DNA from: Piliocolobus tephrosceles
Taxonomy: Eukaryota > Chordata > Mammalia > Primates > Cercopithecidae
DNA length: 64,000 nucleotides
Reading direction: 5' to 3'
Assembly: GCF_002776525.5 (NCBI RefSeq)
Contig: NC_045439.1
Location: 118,401,100 to 118,465,099, forward strand
The translations under genes were made by a program, and so were the position numbers. How positions within the stretch are numbered: position 1 is the first letter of the stretch; every line of letters starts with the position of its first letter. The notes under the pieces were generated by a model. That model was not told the origin of the DNA. It did not search any database and saw only the letters and a program-made list of their open reading frames with translations. Below are positions 40,136 to 52,773 of the stretch, in pieces.

Positions 40136-41349
40136 GACACCAATATTTATATCATAAATATGACATATTTAATGTTTGCTCTCTTCTTTATAGCACCCAT
40201 CACAGAATAGAGTTTTGTGCTCATTATTAATGCCTTTCATCTTTCAATTTCTCTTTTTTAAACTCCTATCTGCATTAATCCTCATGTATACATTAAAACA
40301 CCACTTGTTTGCTTATAAGAAAATAGGAATTTTCAATTACTGCTGGTTATGAAGACAATTGGTAAAATCTTTTTGGATATCAGCTCCATAATACCTGTAC
40401 ACATATATGATAACTAAGAAACTTTTTATCTAATTATATGCCCTAGAAAAAAAATATAAGGAGCCATGGGCAAAGGTGTTAGATATAAGTGAAATCCCCA
40501 CAATTAATAGAATAGTTAATAAACCTTGGTTTATTTGTATATTTATGTTCAGCAGTTATAATCCATGAGCCAGATCTGTTTGAATCCCTGTACCTAGGAA
40601 ATGTAATGTTGAGTGAAGAGAGCAAATATCCCAATTTTTTGATATTTACAGCAATTGAAAACACTCACTAAACAATATTATATTTGTGTGGTGTGTATAA
40701 ATGTGTATATATTTAAAATATAAGGACGTGAATTTGATAATGATTTTATGATTGAACCACTGATCCAGGAAAATGGCAAAATCCAGTCTCCTTCTCTCCA
40801 CCCACCCTCTCTTTCTTCTTATCTGCAGCAATTAATAAATCAACATCCAAATTTCTAGTCACTTTTTTAAGTTAATTCATTAACCTAAGAACTTGAATAA
40901 CAGTTCTCTAAATCTTCATATTTCATATTAAATGCTATCTTTAAAATGTGTTTGCTCTCATGCTTTGCATTTTTGTGTATAATCTCAAGGGATCTCTACT
41001 CAGAATGTGTGAATGGTATAGTAATGTCCCATGTTGTGATATCTTTTTCAGGTTTTGACATAAAGATAATGTAGGACTCATAAAAAGTTTTAGATAAGAT
41101 TCTCTCTGTTTCTGTTTATTTAAAAAAAAAAAAAAAAACTATGTTGAGAATTCACTGTTGAAAAACATGTGGTTCCCAAAATTTCACTGGGGAACATTTT
41201 AAAATTAAGAATCTAGTTACCAAATACTTACAGAACTAATTTAATCTCATATTTTTATAAGCCTCTATTGCAAAGTGTTGTATTTTTCTAAGACGATGAC
41301 CATTCAAAGTTATTTGTGAATTTGCCTTTTTTATAAAAGTATTCATAAT
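40136..41349. other. AT-rich sequence, no gene recognised
   Basis: Contains an A-run at about 41121-41138. Nothing else is recognised. Confidence 0.5.
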
Positions 41350-42320
41350 CTGGGTATTTTAAGTTGTTTTTAAATGAAATAAGATGTACATAAAATAATA
41401 TGCATGCATATCAATGTATAGCCACGTGTTTCACTTAGACACATACCTAAATACTACCACAGAGACTAATACATTTAACATTTCTAACACACCCAAGATA
41501 TTCTCTTGTGTCCCTTCTCAGTAGCCATTATTACCCCTTCTAAAACTACAGATTAGTTTCCTGTTACTTCATATAAATGGAAATATAACCTAAAGTGTCT
41601 AGTTTATTTTGCTCAAAATAATTTTTTAAATACTCACCTATATCACTAGTATATCTTTTGTTACTATATAGTATCCCATTAGATGAAAATACTACCATTT
41701 ATTGATTTTCTACTAGTTGAGCATTTCTGTTGTTTCTAGTTATCTATTTTGAATAAAGCTGGTATTACCTGTTTAATGTATCCTTTTTTGGTAATATGCA
41801 CTTCCTTCTCTTGGGTATATACCTACAACTGGAATTTCTATATATTTAGCTTCAGGTATTTTTGAATTGTTCTCCAAAGTGAATACAGGCATTGCACTTC
41901 TAGCAATTATGTATAAGATTTCTAATTGCTCTAATACTGATCTTACCAACAATTACTATTGTCATTATTTTTTATATCAGCTATTATGTCTTTGGGGTTT
42001 AATTTGAATTTCTCTTTATGCTAGTGATGTTAAGTACCTTTAAATATTTTTTTCTAGATTATTTGGATATCTTACTTTCAAGGTAACTCTATTTTCCCCC
42101 TATTTTTATTTATGTCTTTGTCATTGATTTGAAGCAGTTCATTTTCCTATGTACATCAACATCTTCTAACTGATTTATATGTAACAAACATTTTATCCTA
42201 GTAGTTTGTTTGCCTTTTTATTTTATGAGTAAATTTTCTTGTTGAACAAATTTCTACATTTTAGCAAATTCCAATTAAATCAATATCTTCTTTTAAGGGT
42301 AACTTCCATTTTCCATTTGA
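41350..42320 (-). mobile_element. Ancient L1M remnant
   Basis: Minus-strand old L1M 3' region and ORF2 C-terminus. Landmarks are CTTGGGTATATACCTACAAC near 41813 and TTTGAATTTCTCTTTATG near 42004. It is too diverged for subfamily assignment and is frame-broken throughout. Confidence 0.7.
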
Positions 42321-42337
42321 AATGAATGTTTACTCCA

Positions 42338-42599
42338 GTTTCACAAGAGAAAGAAATGAAGGGCATCCAATTGGTAAAGAGGAATTTAAACTGTCACTGT
42401 ATGCTGATAATATGACAGTATAATTAGAAAACCCTAAAGACTCATCCAAAAAGCTCCTACAACTGATAAATGAATTCAGCTATGTTTCAGGATACAAAAT
42501 TAATGCACACAAATCAGTAGCTCTGCTATATGCCAACAGTGGCCAAGTGGAGAATCAAATCCAGAACTCAACCTCCTTTACAATAGCTGTAAAAAAAAT

Positions 42600-42646
<47 letters not shown>

Positions 42647-42656
42647 NNNNNNNNNN

Positions 42657-42707
<51 letters not shown>

Positions 42708-44464
42708 GAGAAAGAAATGTATGAATATACCTAAGCAAGGAGGTGAAATACCTCTACAAGAAAAACTATAAAACAGTGCTGAAAGAAACCACAGACAACA
42801 CAAACAAATGGAAACACATCTTATGTTCATGGGTGCGTAGAATCCATATCGTGAAAATGACCATACTGCCAAAAGCAATCTGCAAATTCAATACAATTCC
42901 CATTAAAATACCACCATCATTCCTTACAGAACTGGAAAAAACAATCCTAAAATTCATATGGAACCAAAAAAAGAGCCCACATAGCCAAAGCAAGATTAAG
43001 CAAAAAGAACAAATCTGGAAGCATCACATTACGTGACTTCACATTATTCTATGAGGCCACAGTCACTAAAACAGCATGGTACTAGTATAAAAATAGGCAC
43101 ATGGACCAATGGAACAGAATAGAGAACATAGAAATAAACCTGAATACTTACAGTCAACTGATCTTCAACAAAGCAAACAAAACCATAAAGAGGGGAAGAA
43201 CACCTTATTCAACAAATGTTACTGAGATAACTGACAAACCACATGTAGAAGAAGGAAATTGGATCTTCATCTCTCCCTTATACAAAAATCAGCTGAACCT
43301 GGATCAAGGAAGTAAATCTAAGCATGAAATCATAAAAATTCTAGAAGATAACACTTGAAAAACCCTTCTAGATATTGGTTTAGGCAAAAAATTCATGACC
43401 AACAACCTAAAAGCAAATGTAACAAAGACAAAATCAATAGTTGGAATTAATTAAACTAAAAAGCTTCTGAATAGCAAAAGAAAAAGTCAGCAGAGTAAAA
43501 AAATTATCTACAAAGTGGGAGAAAAATCTTTGTAATCTATACATCAAACATAGGACAAATACCCAGGAAAAACAAACAATACCATCAAAAAATGGCCTAA
43601 GAACATGAATAGACAATTCTCAAAAGAAGATTTACAAATAGCCAAAAGCATAGGAAAAAAATGCTCAGCATCACTAGTGATCAGGGAAATGCAAATCAAA
43701 ACCACAATGGAATACCACCTTATTCCCACTGGAATGACTATCATCAAAAAATGAAAAAAAATAATGGATGTTGGTGGGGATGTGGTGAAAAGGGACCACT
43801 TTTACACTGCTACTGGGAATGTAAACTAGTACAACCACTATAGAAAACAGTGTGGAGATTCCTTAAAGAACTACAAGGAGAACTACCATTTGATCCAGCA
43901 ATCTCACTACTGGGTATCTATCTACCCAGAAGAAAATAAGTCATTATATTAATACAAAAAAGATACTTGCACATGCATGTTTACAGCAGCACAATTCGCA
44001 ATTGCAAAAATATGCAATCAGTCCAAATGCCCGTCAATCAACGAGTGGATAAAGAAATTGTGGTATACATATACCATGAAATACTACTCTACCATAAAAG
44101 GGAATAAAATAATGGCATTCACGAGACCTGTATAGAATTGGAGGCCATATTCTAAGTTGACGTAACTCAGGAATGGAAAACTAAACATTGTATGTTCTCA
44201 CCAATAAATGGGAGCTAAGCTAAGAGGATGCAGAGACATAATAATGATACAATGGACTTCGGGGACTCAGGGGAAAGTATGTGTGTCAGGGGGGTAAAGG
44301 ATAAAAGACTGCAAATTGGGTACCATGTATATTGCTCAGGTGATGGGTGCTCCAAAATCTCAGAAACCACTGCTAAGGAACTTATTCATGCAACTGAACG
44401 CCACCTGTTCCTCCAAAATCTATGGAAATAAAAATAAAAATAATAAATAAATAAATAAATAAAT
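42338..44464 (+). mobile_element. Primate L1, 5'-truncated in ORF2
   Basis: Plus-strand L1 from the RT core to the 3' end, with a tail of (A/T-rich) AAATAAAT units at 44417-44464. The 3'UTR ends with the CTCAGAAACCACTGCTAAGG / CTTATTCATGCAACTGAAC text typical of L1P copies older than the young L1PA group. The RT motif reads YADN at 42400-42411; the second catalytic Asp is lost. A (GAAA)n array with an assembly gap has grown within ORF2. Other stops and indels are common. Confidence 0.88.
42601..42718. repeat. (GAAA)n microsatellite with assembly gap, inside L1 ORF2
   Basis: About 46 bases of GAAA units, then 10 N at 42647-42656, then about 60 more bases of units. It starts from the A-rich stretch GTAAAAAAAATA of ORF2, so the repeat grew inside the L1. 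Its true length is unknown because of the gap. Confidence 0.95.
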
Positions 44465-45485
44465 ATTACCTTGGGCATTTGATCACTTGGCTGGATAGAA
44501 ATAAATATGTAAAAGTGAATATATTTGTCTTCATTAACAGAAGTACAGAAAATTAGTATTAATAGAAATATTACTCTTTTTTCTTTCACACAACATTGCA
44601 TTTAACTGCCAATCATTTTTGTTCCAATTTTCTCCCCAAATGTCATGAGAGTCATTTATTTTTCTACTATTATTCACAATTGGAAATTCTGTAGCTTAGA
44701 ACTCTTTTCTAAACTATAACACCTGCACTCTTCAAGGAGTCAGGAAAATGAAAAAGGCTCCTATTTAATATGATCTAGTCAGCTTGAAAGGTAGTTGTAA
44801 CTGTAAATAATGTTTTCTATTAAAATTAATGGAACAATACTGTGTGTCATGTGAAGTAATAACTGAAATCTGTACTCCTCAGACAGTGTCTGCAATATCA
44901 CACCCCATACCTGGGGCACTATTTTAAATGACATATTGACAGAGAAGCATTATCAAAATAATTCAGAAATGGTTTTCTCTAAGCATTGCTTTTAAGGAAC
45001 TGAAATCAGTGAGAGAAAATAAAGAAATAAAAAGGCTTCAAAGACATTGTAGAGAAAATTGTTCCATCGATAGAACGTTAGATAAAATGAATAAGGGTCA
45101 AGCTAATTCTAATATTTAAGTTTTTAAGTATCAGTCTTTTTTGTTTTTTCATGTCATTTATTAAATAATTTTAATAAACAGAGTAGGTAATCATCAGTTT
45201 GCCATCACTTCCAATTGTTGTAACTTTCAAATTAGTGCTAAATATCCATGGAGATTTATTTTATATTAACAAGGAAGCTTTTCTTGACAGCAAACTACTC
45301 ATCTATTGAGAAGGATTATTTATCCTTTTAAGAAACCAGTGTATCAATTATCTAAGAAAATCCATTTTTCATTCAAAATAAAAAAATATATTTCATATAT
45401 ATTCAGATAATGACTTCTGTATGAATATGACACTGTGAAGAATTTTCTTAGGTTAAAGTGAATTCTCATACTTCTTTTCCTATTT
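44465..45485. other. AT-rich sequence, no gene recognised
   Basis: Nothing recognised. Confidence 0.5.
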
Positions 45486-45489
45486 TTAT

Positions 45490-46735
45490 TATTTATTTTA
45501 TTTTATTTCAATAGTTTTTTGTGGAATAGGTAGTTTTTTATTACATGGAGAAGTTCTTTGTTCTTTCATGGTAATTTCTGATATTTTGGTACACCCATCA
45601 CCTAAGTAGTGTACACTGTACCCAGTGCGTAGTCTTTTATCCCTTACCCCCCTCTCACCCTTCCGTCCTGAGTCCCCAAAATCAATGATATCATTATTTT
45701 ATCTTTGTGTAATCATACCTTAACTCCCACTTGTAAATGAGAGCATATGATGTTTGGTTTTCCATTCTTGAATTACTTCACTTAGAATAATAGTCTCCAA
45801 CTCCATTCAGGTTGCTGCAAATGCTATTATTTAATTCCTTTTTATTGCTGAGTATTATTACATCTCAAGATGGACCACAGACTCAAATACAAGACCTGAA
45901 ACAATAAAAAATCTAGAAGATAACATCCTAAAAACCCTTCTAGACATTGCCTTAGGCAAAGACTTCATGACTAAAAACCCAAAAGCAAATACAGCAAAAA
46001 CAAAAATAAAAAGATGGGACCTAATTAAACTAAAAATCTTCTGTACAGCAAATCATCATCATCATCATCATCATCAGAGTAAACAGATAACACACAGAAT
46101 GGGGAAACATATTTGCAAACTGTGCATCAGACAAAGGACTAATGCCCAGAATCTACAAGGAACTCAAACAAATCAGCAACAAAACAAAACAAACAATCCC
46201 ATCAAAAAGTGGGCACAGGACATGAATTGGCAACTCTCAAAAGAAGATATACAAATGGCCAACGAACACGAAAACTCTCAAAAGAAGAGAAGTTGTCTTA
46301 ATTGACGACTCTTAAAAGAAGATACACAAAAGGCCAACAAACATGCTTAACATCACTAATTATCAGGGAAATGCAAGTTAAAACCACAGCGAGATATCAC
46401 GTTACTCCTTCAAAAACGGCCATAATTTAAACAATAATAATAATATATTAGCATGGATGTGGTGGAAGGGGAACACTTTTACACTGCTGGTGGGAATGTA
46501 AATAGTACAACCACTGTGGAAAACAGTGTGGAGATTACTTAAAGAACTAAAAGTATAACTACCATTCAATCCAGCAATTCCACTACTGAGTATCTACCCA
46601 AAGGAGAAGTGTTTATATGTAAAAGACATAGGCATATGCATATTTATAGTAGCGCAATTCACAATTGCAAAAATATGGAACCAGCCTAAATGCCCATCAA
46701 AGAACACATGGATAAAGAATATTTGGTATATATTT
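45490..46735 (-). mobile_element. Primate L1 with 5' inversion (twin priming)
   Basis: Positions 45490-45863 are an L1 3'UTR and the end of ORF2 on the minus strand. From about 45864 the plus strand carries more upstream ORF2 C-terminal text, ending near 46735. The far end of the inverted piece (TTTGGTATATA) and the start of the minus piece lie only some 20 bases apart in the L1 consensus, so almost nothing was lost at the inversion. A clear TSD was not found. The inverted part has a (TCA)8 expansion and a repeated ACTCTCAAAAGAAGA unit (46231-46320). Confidence 0.82.
46053..46076. repeat. (TCA)8 microsatellite in L1 ORF2
   Basis: Eight TCA units at a place where L1 ORF2 has a short ATCATCAGAG, so the array grew from that seed. 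Confidence 0.95.
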
Positions 46736-47502
46736 TTTTCAAATTCATTGACTAGATAATCTTATTTTAAAATAAAGACTGATGTCACAATTCCTGTTTT
46801 TGTTATGATCTTTGTGCATTGGATCTGATTGTGTATAATCTTTCTAGTTTCCTTGACATTTATATTGGCATAAGTTTAGGTACCTGAAAATATTGCCCTT
46901 GGATACTCAATGCCTTTCAGATTTGAATCCTGATGTTATTCCTAGAATTCTGATATGCTTTCATTCTGCTTGATAATAACAAAATTCAGTACTTCAATGT
47001 ATTAAGTACATCTGTAAAGTAAAAAAGCATTTATATATGCACAACTCAGCATGCATGCATGCATACAGAAAAGCACACAATGTATTTGAAACCCATTTTC
47101 CTCCACTGGAAGACATGTTCTTCTTTTCCTAAATGGATAATTTTTTCCTGTTTCTGATTCAGTATTTTCTCATATGATTATCAACATTTTGGGCTTATTG
47201 TAAGATGTTTATCCTTAACTATAGCTAATATGCCACCTTTTTCAGAACGATGTCATTTTTGAAAACATGTGGGCATAAGGATTTCATAAAAATTTAGATT
47301 CAGAAATATTGTCTGTCTAGATATACATGTCCTCTATCCATGCCTACTTCCATTTACATTTGATTTGGTTTTCATAAAGTATATGGATTTCTACACCTAT
47401 CCATCTGCAACAGATTCAAGCAACAAATAAACATAATTTCTTATAACTTCTGTAGGTTTATGTATGTGCATATTAATGTGATTATGTATATGTGTGGTGG
47501 TG
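46736..47502. other. No gene recognised
   Basis: AT-rich. It includes a small (GCAT)n tract at 47051-47066. Confidence 0.5.
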
Positions 47503-47852
47503 TGATACAGATTGGTTCTGTGTCCCCACCTAAATCTCACTTTGAATTGTAATAATTTCCATATGTCAAGGACAGGACCAGGTGGAGCGGGGGCAGTTGG
47601 GGGGTGTTTCCCTATGCTGTTCTCATCATAATGAGTGAGTCTCATGAGATCTGCTGATTTTATAAGCGTTTGACATTTCCCATGCTTGTGCTCATTTTCT
47701 CTCCTGCTCTCCTGTGAAGATGTGCCTTCTGCCATAATTGTAAGTTTCCTGAGGCCTCCCAGCCATGCAGAACTGTGAGTCAATTAAACCTCTTTACTTT
47801 ATAAATTACCCAGTCCTGGGTATTTCCTAATAGCAGCGTGAGAACTAATACA
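47503..47852 (+). mobile_element. THE1-type MaLR solo LTR
   Basis: Starts TGATACAG and ends ACTAATACA, the THE1/MST termini. Inside are TGTGTCCCCACCTAAATCTC near 47520, the GTGAGTCAATTAAACCTC poly-A region near 47774 (with ATTAAA as the likely signal), and TTTATAAATTACCCAGTC near 47798. Length of about 350 bp is normal. No internal part is present. Antisense open frames here are shadows. Confidence 0.9.
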
Positions 47853-47984
47853 GTGTGTAAAGGGGTTAATTTTAGAAGAAGGAAATTCACCCTCTGTATA
47901 AACATGTTATAAAATTATTTGATATTTCATTTAATTCTCTTTTCCCCATTCTTCCCCCTACTACTTTCCAAGAAAAATTACATT

Positions 47985-49455
47985 AATTATTTCTTTTCTC
48001 TTTTTCCTTAAGTTATTGGGGTATAGGTAGTATTTGGTTACATGAGTAAGTTCCTTAGTAGTGATTTGTGAGATTTTGGTGCACCCATTACTCTAGCAGT
48101 ATATACTGCATCATATTTGTAGTCTTTTATTCTTCACCCCCACCTCCTAACCTTCTCCACAAATCCCCAAAGTCTATTGTATCAGTCTTATGCCTTTGCC
48201 TCCTCATACCTTAGCTCCCACATATCAGTAAGAACATATGATGTTTGATTTTCAATTCCTGAGTTACTTCACTTAGAATAATAATTTCCAAGGTCACTGC
48301 TGCTAATTCACTTTTATGCCTAATTAGTATTCCATTGTCTATGCATATTACATGTGTTGTGTATAATATATATACACCACAGTTTCTTTATCTACTCATT
48401 GGTTGATGAGCATTTGTGTTGGTTCTACAATTTTGCAATTGTGAATTGTGCTGCTATAAACATGCATGTGCAAGTATCTTTTTCGTATAATGACTCCTTT
48501 TCCTCCAGGTAGATATCCAGTAGTGGGAAGGCTGGATCAAATGGTAGTTCTACTTTTAGTTCTTTAAGGAATCTCCACACTGCCTTCCATAGTGGCTGTA
48601 CTAGTTTACATTCCCACCAGCAGTGTCGAAGTATTTTCTGGTCACCACATCCATGCCAACATCTACTGTTTATTGATATTTTGATCATGGTCATTCTTGC
48701 AGAAGTAAGGTGGCATCGCATTGTGGTTTTGATTTGCATTTCCCTGATCATTAGTGATGTTGAGCATTTTTTTTCATATATTTATTGGCCATTTGTTTAT
48801 CTTCTTTTGAGAATTATCTATTCATGTCCTTAGTCCACTTTTTGATGGGATTGTTTTTTCTTACTGATTTGAGTTTTTTTGTAGATTCTGGATATTAGTC
48901 CTTTGTCAGCTGTATAGATTGTGAAGATTTTCTCTCACTCTATGGGTTGTCTCTTTACTCTGCTGACTGTTCCTTTTTCCATGCAAAAGCTTTTTAGTTT
49001 AAGCCTCAACTATGTTTGTTTTTATTGCATTTGCTTTGGGGTTCTTGGTCATGAAATCCTTGCTTAAGCCAATATCTAGAACGGGTTTTCTGATCTTGTC
49101 TCCTAGAAATTTTATAGCTTCAGGTCTTAGATTTAAGTACTTAAACCATCTTGACTTGATTTTTTATAAGGTGAGAGATGAGGATCCAGTTTCATTCTCC
49201 TACTTGTGGCTAACCAATTATCCCAGAACCATTTGTTGAAAAGGGTGTATTTTGCCCATTTTCTGTTCTGTTTGCTTTGTTGAAAATCAGTTGACTATAA
49301 GTATTTGGTTTACTTTTGGGTTTTCTATTCTGTTCCTTTGGTCTATGTGCCTATTTTTATACCAGTACAATGCTGTTTTAGTGACTATGGCTTTATAGTA
49401 GAGTTTGAAATCAGGTAGTGTGATGCCTCCAGATTTGTTCTTTTTGCTTATTCTG
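47985..49455 (-). mobile_element. Primate L1 3' fragment
   Basis: About 1.47 kb of L1 3'UTR and C-terminal ORF2 on the minus strand. A stretch of 108 codons (48751-48425) is still open and shows the Cys-rich tail, CWHGCG...RHCWWECKLVQPLWK. The rest is broken. The 3'UTR resembles that of the L1 at 45490. No clear TSD was found. Confidence 0.9.
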
Positions 49456-49739
49456 TTCGTATGTATTCTTATTAACTCTTCTGCCTTTTTCTACTAAATA
49501 ACATTGAGACCAAGTTCAGCATATGGCTAGATGTTTTAAAATACCTATCATAACAGTATTTGTGTTTCATACATATTTAACTTACCCAGTTGAGTGGCTT
49601 TATAACCATGAACACTAGAACTTTTCTTTACTCTTCATATTAAATTCATGGAACAAAATTTCCTTGGTCTTCAAGTCAGTTAGACTTTCTTTGGAAGTGT
49701 TTGCTGTAGAATGAAAAGTCAAGAAGATTCCATGCATGA

Positions 49740-50062
49740 AAAGGATTTCACATGCCTCTGTAATGCAGAGCCCATGTGCAAAAACCTGAAAGAAGCTTCT
49801 TGTGAATGCGGTTACTGATTGACAGAAAGTGAGGAAACGGGGACCACAGACTTATAAATGTAAAGTGCTGAATTTAACTAACAACCTAAAAGAGTTGTTC
49901 TTTCTCAGAACCTCCAGTAAGGATTCAGCCCTGTGATAATCTTGATTTTGGTGAGATCTGTTTCAGATTTCTGAGTTACGGAACTGTGCTGTTATAAATG
50001 GATGCTGTTTTAAGTCAATGAGCTTTTGTAATTGGCATGGCAACAGTAAGAAACTCATATAG
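49740..50062 (+). mobile_element. Possible MLT1-type LTR 3' part
   Basis: The segment GGAACTGTGCTG...TGCTGTTTTAAGTCAATGAG...AACAGTAAGAAACTCATA is similar to the 3' end of MLT1-family LTRs (ending ...TAGGAAACTAATACAG in the family). The 5' part is less certain. Confidence 0.5.
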
Positions 50063-51504
50063 GCAATTTCAGAAAAAGGCCTAAGGAGTGTTTTACAGTA
50101 TTTCTAATTCTCTAAATGATTGGTCTGATAGTGACTCCATTCTCAACCCAATTCGAATACCATTAACAGTTTTTCATTATCCATAGGGTAAACCTTATAG
50201 TTCTTGACCAGACACTTTAAGCGGTAGTCCTGAACTGTTTTTCTAAATCTAATGAAAAATTTTCTTTTGAATGACTATTAATGACTTCTATTTGTGGTCA
50301 GACGAGACATTTTGCAGTCAATCTGGGGTTTTCTGATAAAATACAAAGCACAGTAAAATGCATTTAACATATTAAATGCATTCACTTTTTTGTAGTATAA
50401 AGATGAATGAATTTTTAGGTTTTTTTTAAATGGAGTTTTCACAGTAGTCTGTTTTATACCTTAAATTCTGCAGACAGCGACTTTATCACATATTCCTTAT
50501 AAAGACTTCCTATTTTTTAGCAAAATTTTTAGGATTCTACACAGAAATGTATCAGACTAACAGAAAACGCATTTATTCATCTGCTGCTTTAAAACATAAC
50601 ATAATAAACATACATAAAGCTTTTTGGTCATTTGTTGTCTTGGGAATAACCTTTACCACTTCAAAGGATAGCGACAAATTTGCAATATAGTAAGATATAT
50701 TCTATCTCATTTGTATCAGCTATCTATATTTTTTATTACTAATTGAAATATAATTTCCATTATCAACGAAAGAAAAAAGACATACTAACTAGGAGAGAGA
50801 AAAGAAACTCACAGATTTGCAGTAATTGAATTTCGTGCCACCACTGGCCTTCTAGAAAGTCATTTACCAGGTGAGAAAGTCATTTCTATTATGTGCGCTT
50901 TTAATGCCTATGAGATTCATTTACATAGAATCCCTTGACACTATTATTACCTCTTCATCTTGATAGTAGAAATTGTTCATTGTTATAAATAGTAGTGCAA
51001 AAATGAGTATTTATAGCTGCAACCTTTACTGACATGGTCTTTATATAAATTAAACCATTTGTTAGAATTATGTGACCATAATTATAAGTGAATACATTTT
51101 TGTGTATTTGCTAATAAAGTTTTATCTGCTTTTATTTTCAGTTCAAATTGTAGGAATTTCAAAATTATGGGTGTAGCTGGGATTGCATTTTATGTAGCAG
51201 TAAGCCAGCTGCTGCCACTTAAAGAAATATTTAATAATATAGAATTTTATTGTTTAATATAATAAGAACACAGGTTACCATTCTACACAGTAAGTTTACA
51301 ATTCAGTCAATATATTTAAAATATAATTTGCTGTAAAATGAATACAGTTATCTTAGATTTACCCTCACAGACACTAAATTTCTGCTCGATTTAGGCAAGT
51401 CTTTATTTCCATGAATCCAAACATGTTTCTATGTTTAGCCAATTATTTATAGAAAAGTTGGGCTTCTCAAACCTTAGTGCATGCATACAAACTGTTAAAA
51501 TAAT
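50063..51504. other. AT-rich sequence, no gene recognised
   Basis: Nothing recognised. Confidence 0.5.
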
Positions 51505-51513
51505 ATTTATATT

Positions 51514-51654
51514 GCTGGGTACAGTGGCTCACACCTCTAATCCCAGCACTGTGGGAGGCTGAGGCAGAAGAATCGCTTGAGTCCAGGAGTTTGAGACCAG
51601 CCTGGGCAACACAGCAATATCCCATCTCTTAAAAAAAAAAAAAAAACAACTAAG
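51514..51654 (+). mobile_element. Alu monomer (FLAM-like) with A-tail and TSD
   Basis: One left-arm Alu monomer followed by a run of about 17 A. ATTTATATT at 51505-51513 and 51655-51663 is a 9-bp target duplication. A tail straight after the first arm shows an independent monomer insertion (or an Alu half), not a broken dimer. Confidence 0.85.
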
Positions 51655-51679
51655 ATTTATATTTTATGTCATGCTTCAT

Positions 51680-52246
51680 GCTTTTCCAGAAAATGTGTCT
51701 GAAATGTGTTAATGTTTTTTAAATGCATAGCAGCAAATATCTTTTGGGAAGAGCACACGCTGTATGATTCATGGTTCTGACAAAATCCCTCTCTTGACCA
51801 AACTTTATTTAGGTTCCTGTGAGATCTTTTTTGGACTAGACTTTGACTTTGGCCTTCTCTGTCTGTCCTTGCCATGTCGAATTTTAGCAAAAATCCTGTT
51901 AAAGTCAGTGTGCGGAGAATCTTCTCACCCTTGATATCTGATCACCCTTGATACCCGATTAAATTCCTCATCCTCAACCCTTGATTTCTGATCACCCTCG
52001 ATTGCATTCAGCAAGAATCCGGTTAAGTAGGCTTAGCAAGAATCCCCCTACTTTTCATGTCTTCTATTGGTAATTTCAACCCACACAACCCCACACCCTG
52101 ATCCTTGGCTTTAAATCTACACTTATGCTTGTTGTGTTCAGAGGTGAGCCCAATCTCTCTCCCACGTTTTAATACCTCTATTGCAATAGTCTTGAATAAA
52201 ATCTTCATTATCATTTTAGTAAGTGTCAGAATTATTTTCCTTTATC
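51680..52246 (+). mobile_element. Probable ERV-type solo LTR (family not assigned)
   Basis: A poly-A signal AATAAA at about 52195-52200 is followed by the AGTGTCAGAATTATTTTCC region, typical of an LTR 3' end on the plus strand. Upstream are several near-tandem copies of a TTGATTTCTGATCACCCT unit (51925-52000) and repeated AGCAAGAATCC blocks. The 5' boundary is a guess. No viral gene is adjacent. Confidence 0.5.
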
Positions 52247-52284
52247 AGTTTTCTCAAAAAACTGAAACAATGGGATAAAAATAC

Positions 52285-52645
52285 ATACGGAAAGAGATTT
52301 ATTTTAAGAAATTAGCAAATGACATTGTGAGGACTGATAAGTCTGAAATCTATATGCATGGACAGCAAATTAGAAAGTCAGGTAGGATTGCTGTGTTACA
52401 GTTTTGAGATAGAATTTCCTCTACTGGAAACCTAAGGTTTAGCTTTTGAGTCTTGATTCGATAATGCTCGATCATGTTATTTAGAATAATCTCTTTTACT
52501 TAAAGTACAGTAATTATAAATGTTAATCACTCTATGAAATATCTTCACAGAAACATCTAGATTGGTATTTGGCCAAACAACTTAGCACCATAGGCTAGCT
52601 AAATTGGCACATCAAATTATCATCAAAAGTACCAAAAGTCAGTCT
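52285..52645. mobile_element. Unassigned interspersed repeat (LTR-like)
   Basis: The segment CACAGAAACATCTAGATTGGTATTTGGCC...GCTAAATTGGCACATCAAATTA (in pieces near 52546-52618) resembles the end of a common old mammalian interspersed repeat that I know but cannot name. The rest of the block is weaker. Confidence 0.4.
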
Positions 52646-52773
52646 GTAGTGTTCCAAACGATTCAACATACAAAAAAGTGTTTGCATAAATAATTAAAAG
52701 GCATAACACAACTCTATTTAAATACGGATTATTGGCACTCCCTACCTTACCTTTATCAATATTCCACTATTTG

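Noticed and set aside
46053..46076. A possible poly-histidine coding stretch
   Set aside because: It is a TCA microsatellite inside a dead, inverted L1 piece.
45480..46750. Target duplication around the second inverted L1
   Set aside because: Flanks are T-rich low-complexity sequence and no clear match of useful length was found.
47397..47783. A 128-codon frame on the minus strand
   Set aside because: It is antisense to the THE1 LTR; openness is due to the LTR's composition.
47498..47857. Target duplication of the THE1 LTR (TGGTG and GTGTG)
   Set aside because: Only 3 of 5 bases match in GT-rich flanks; not convincing.
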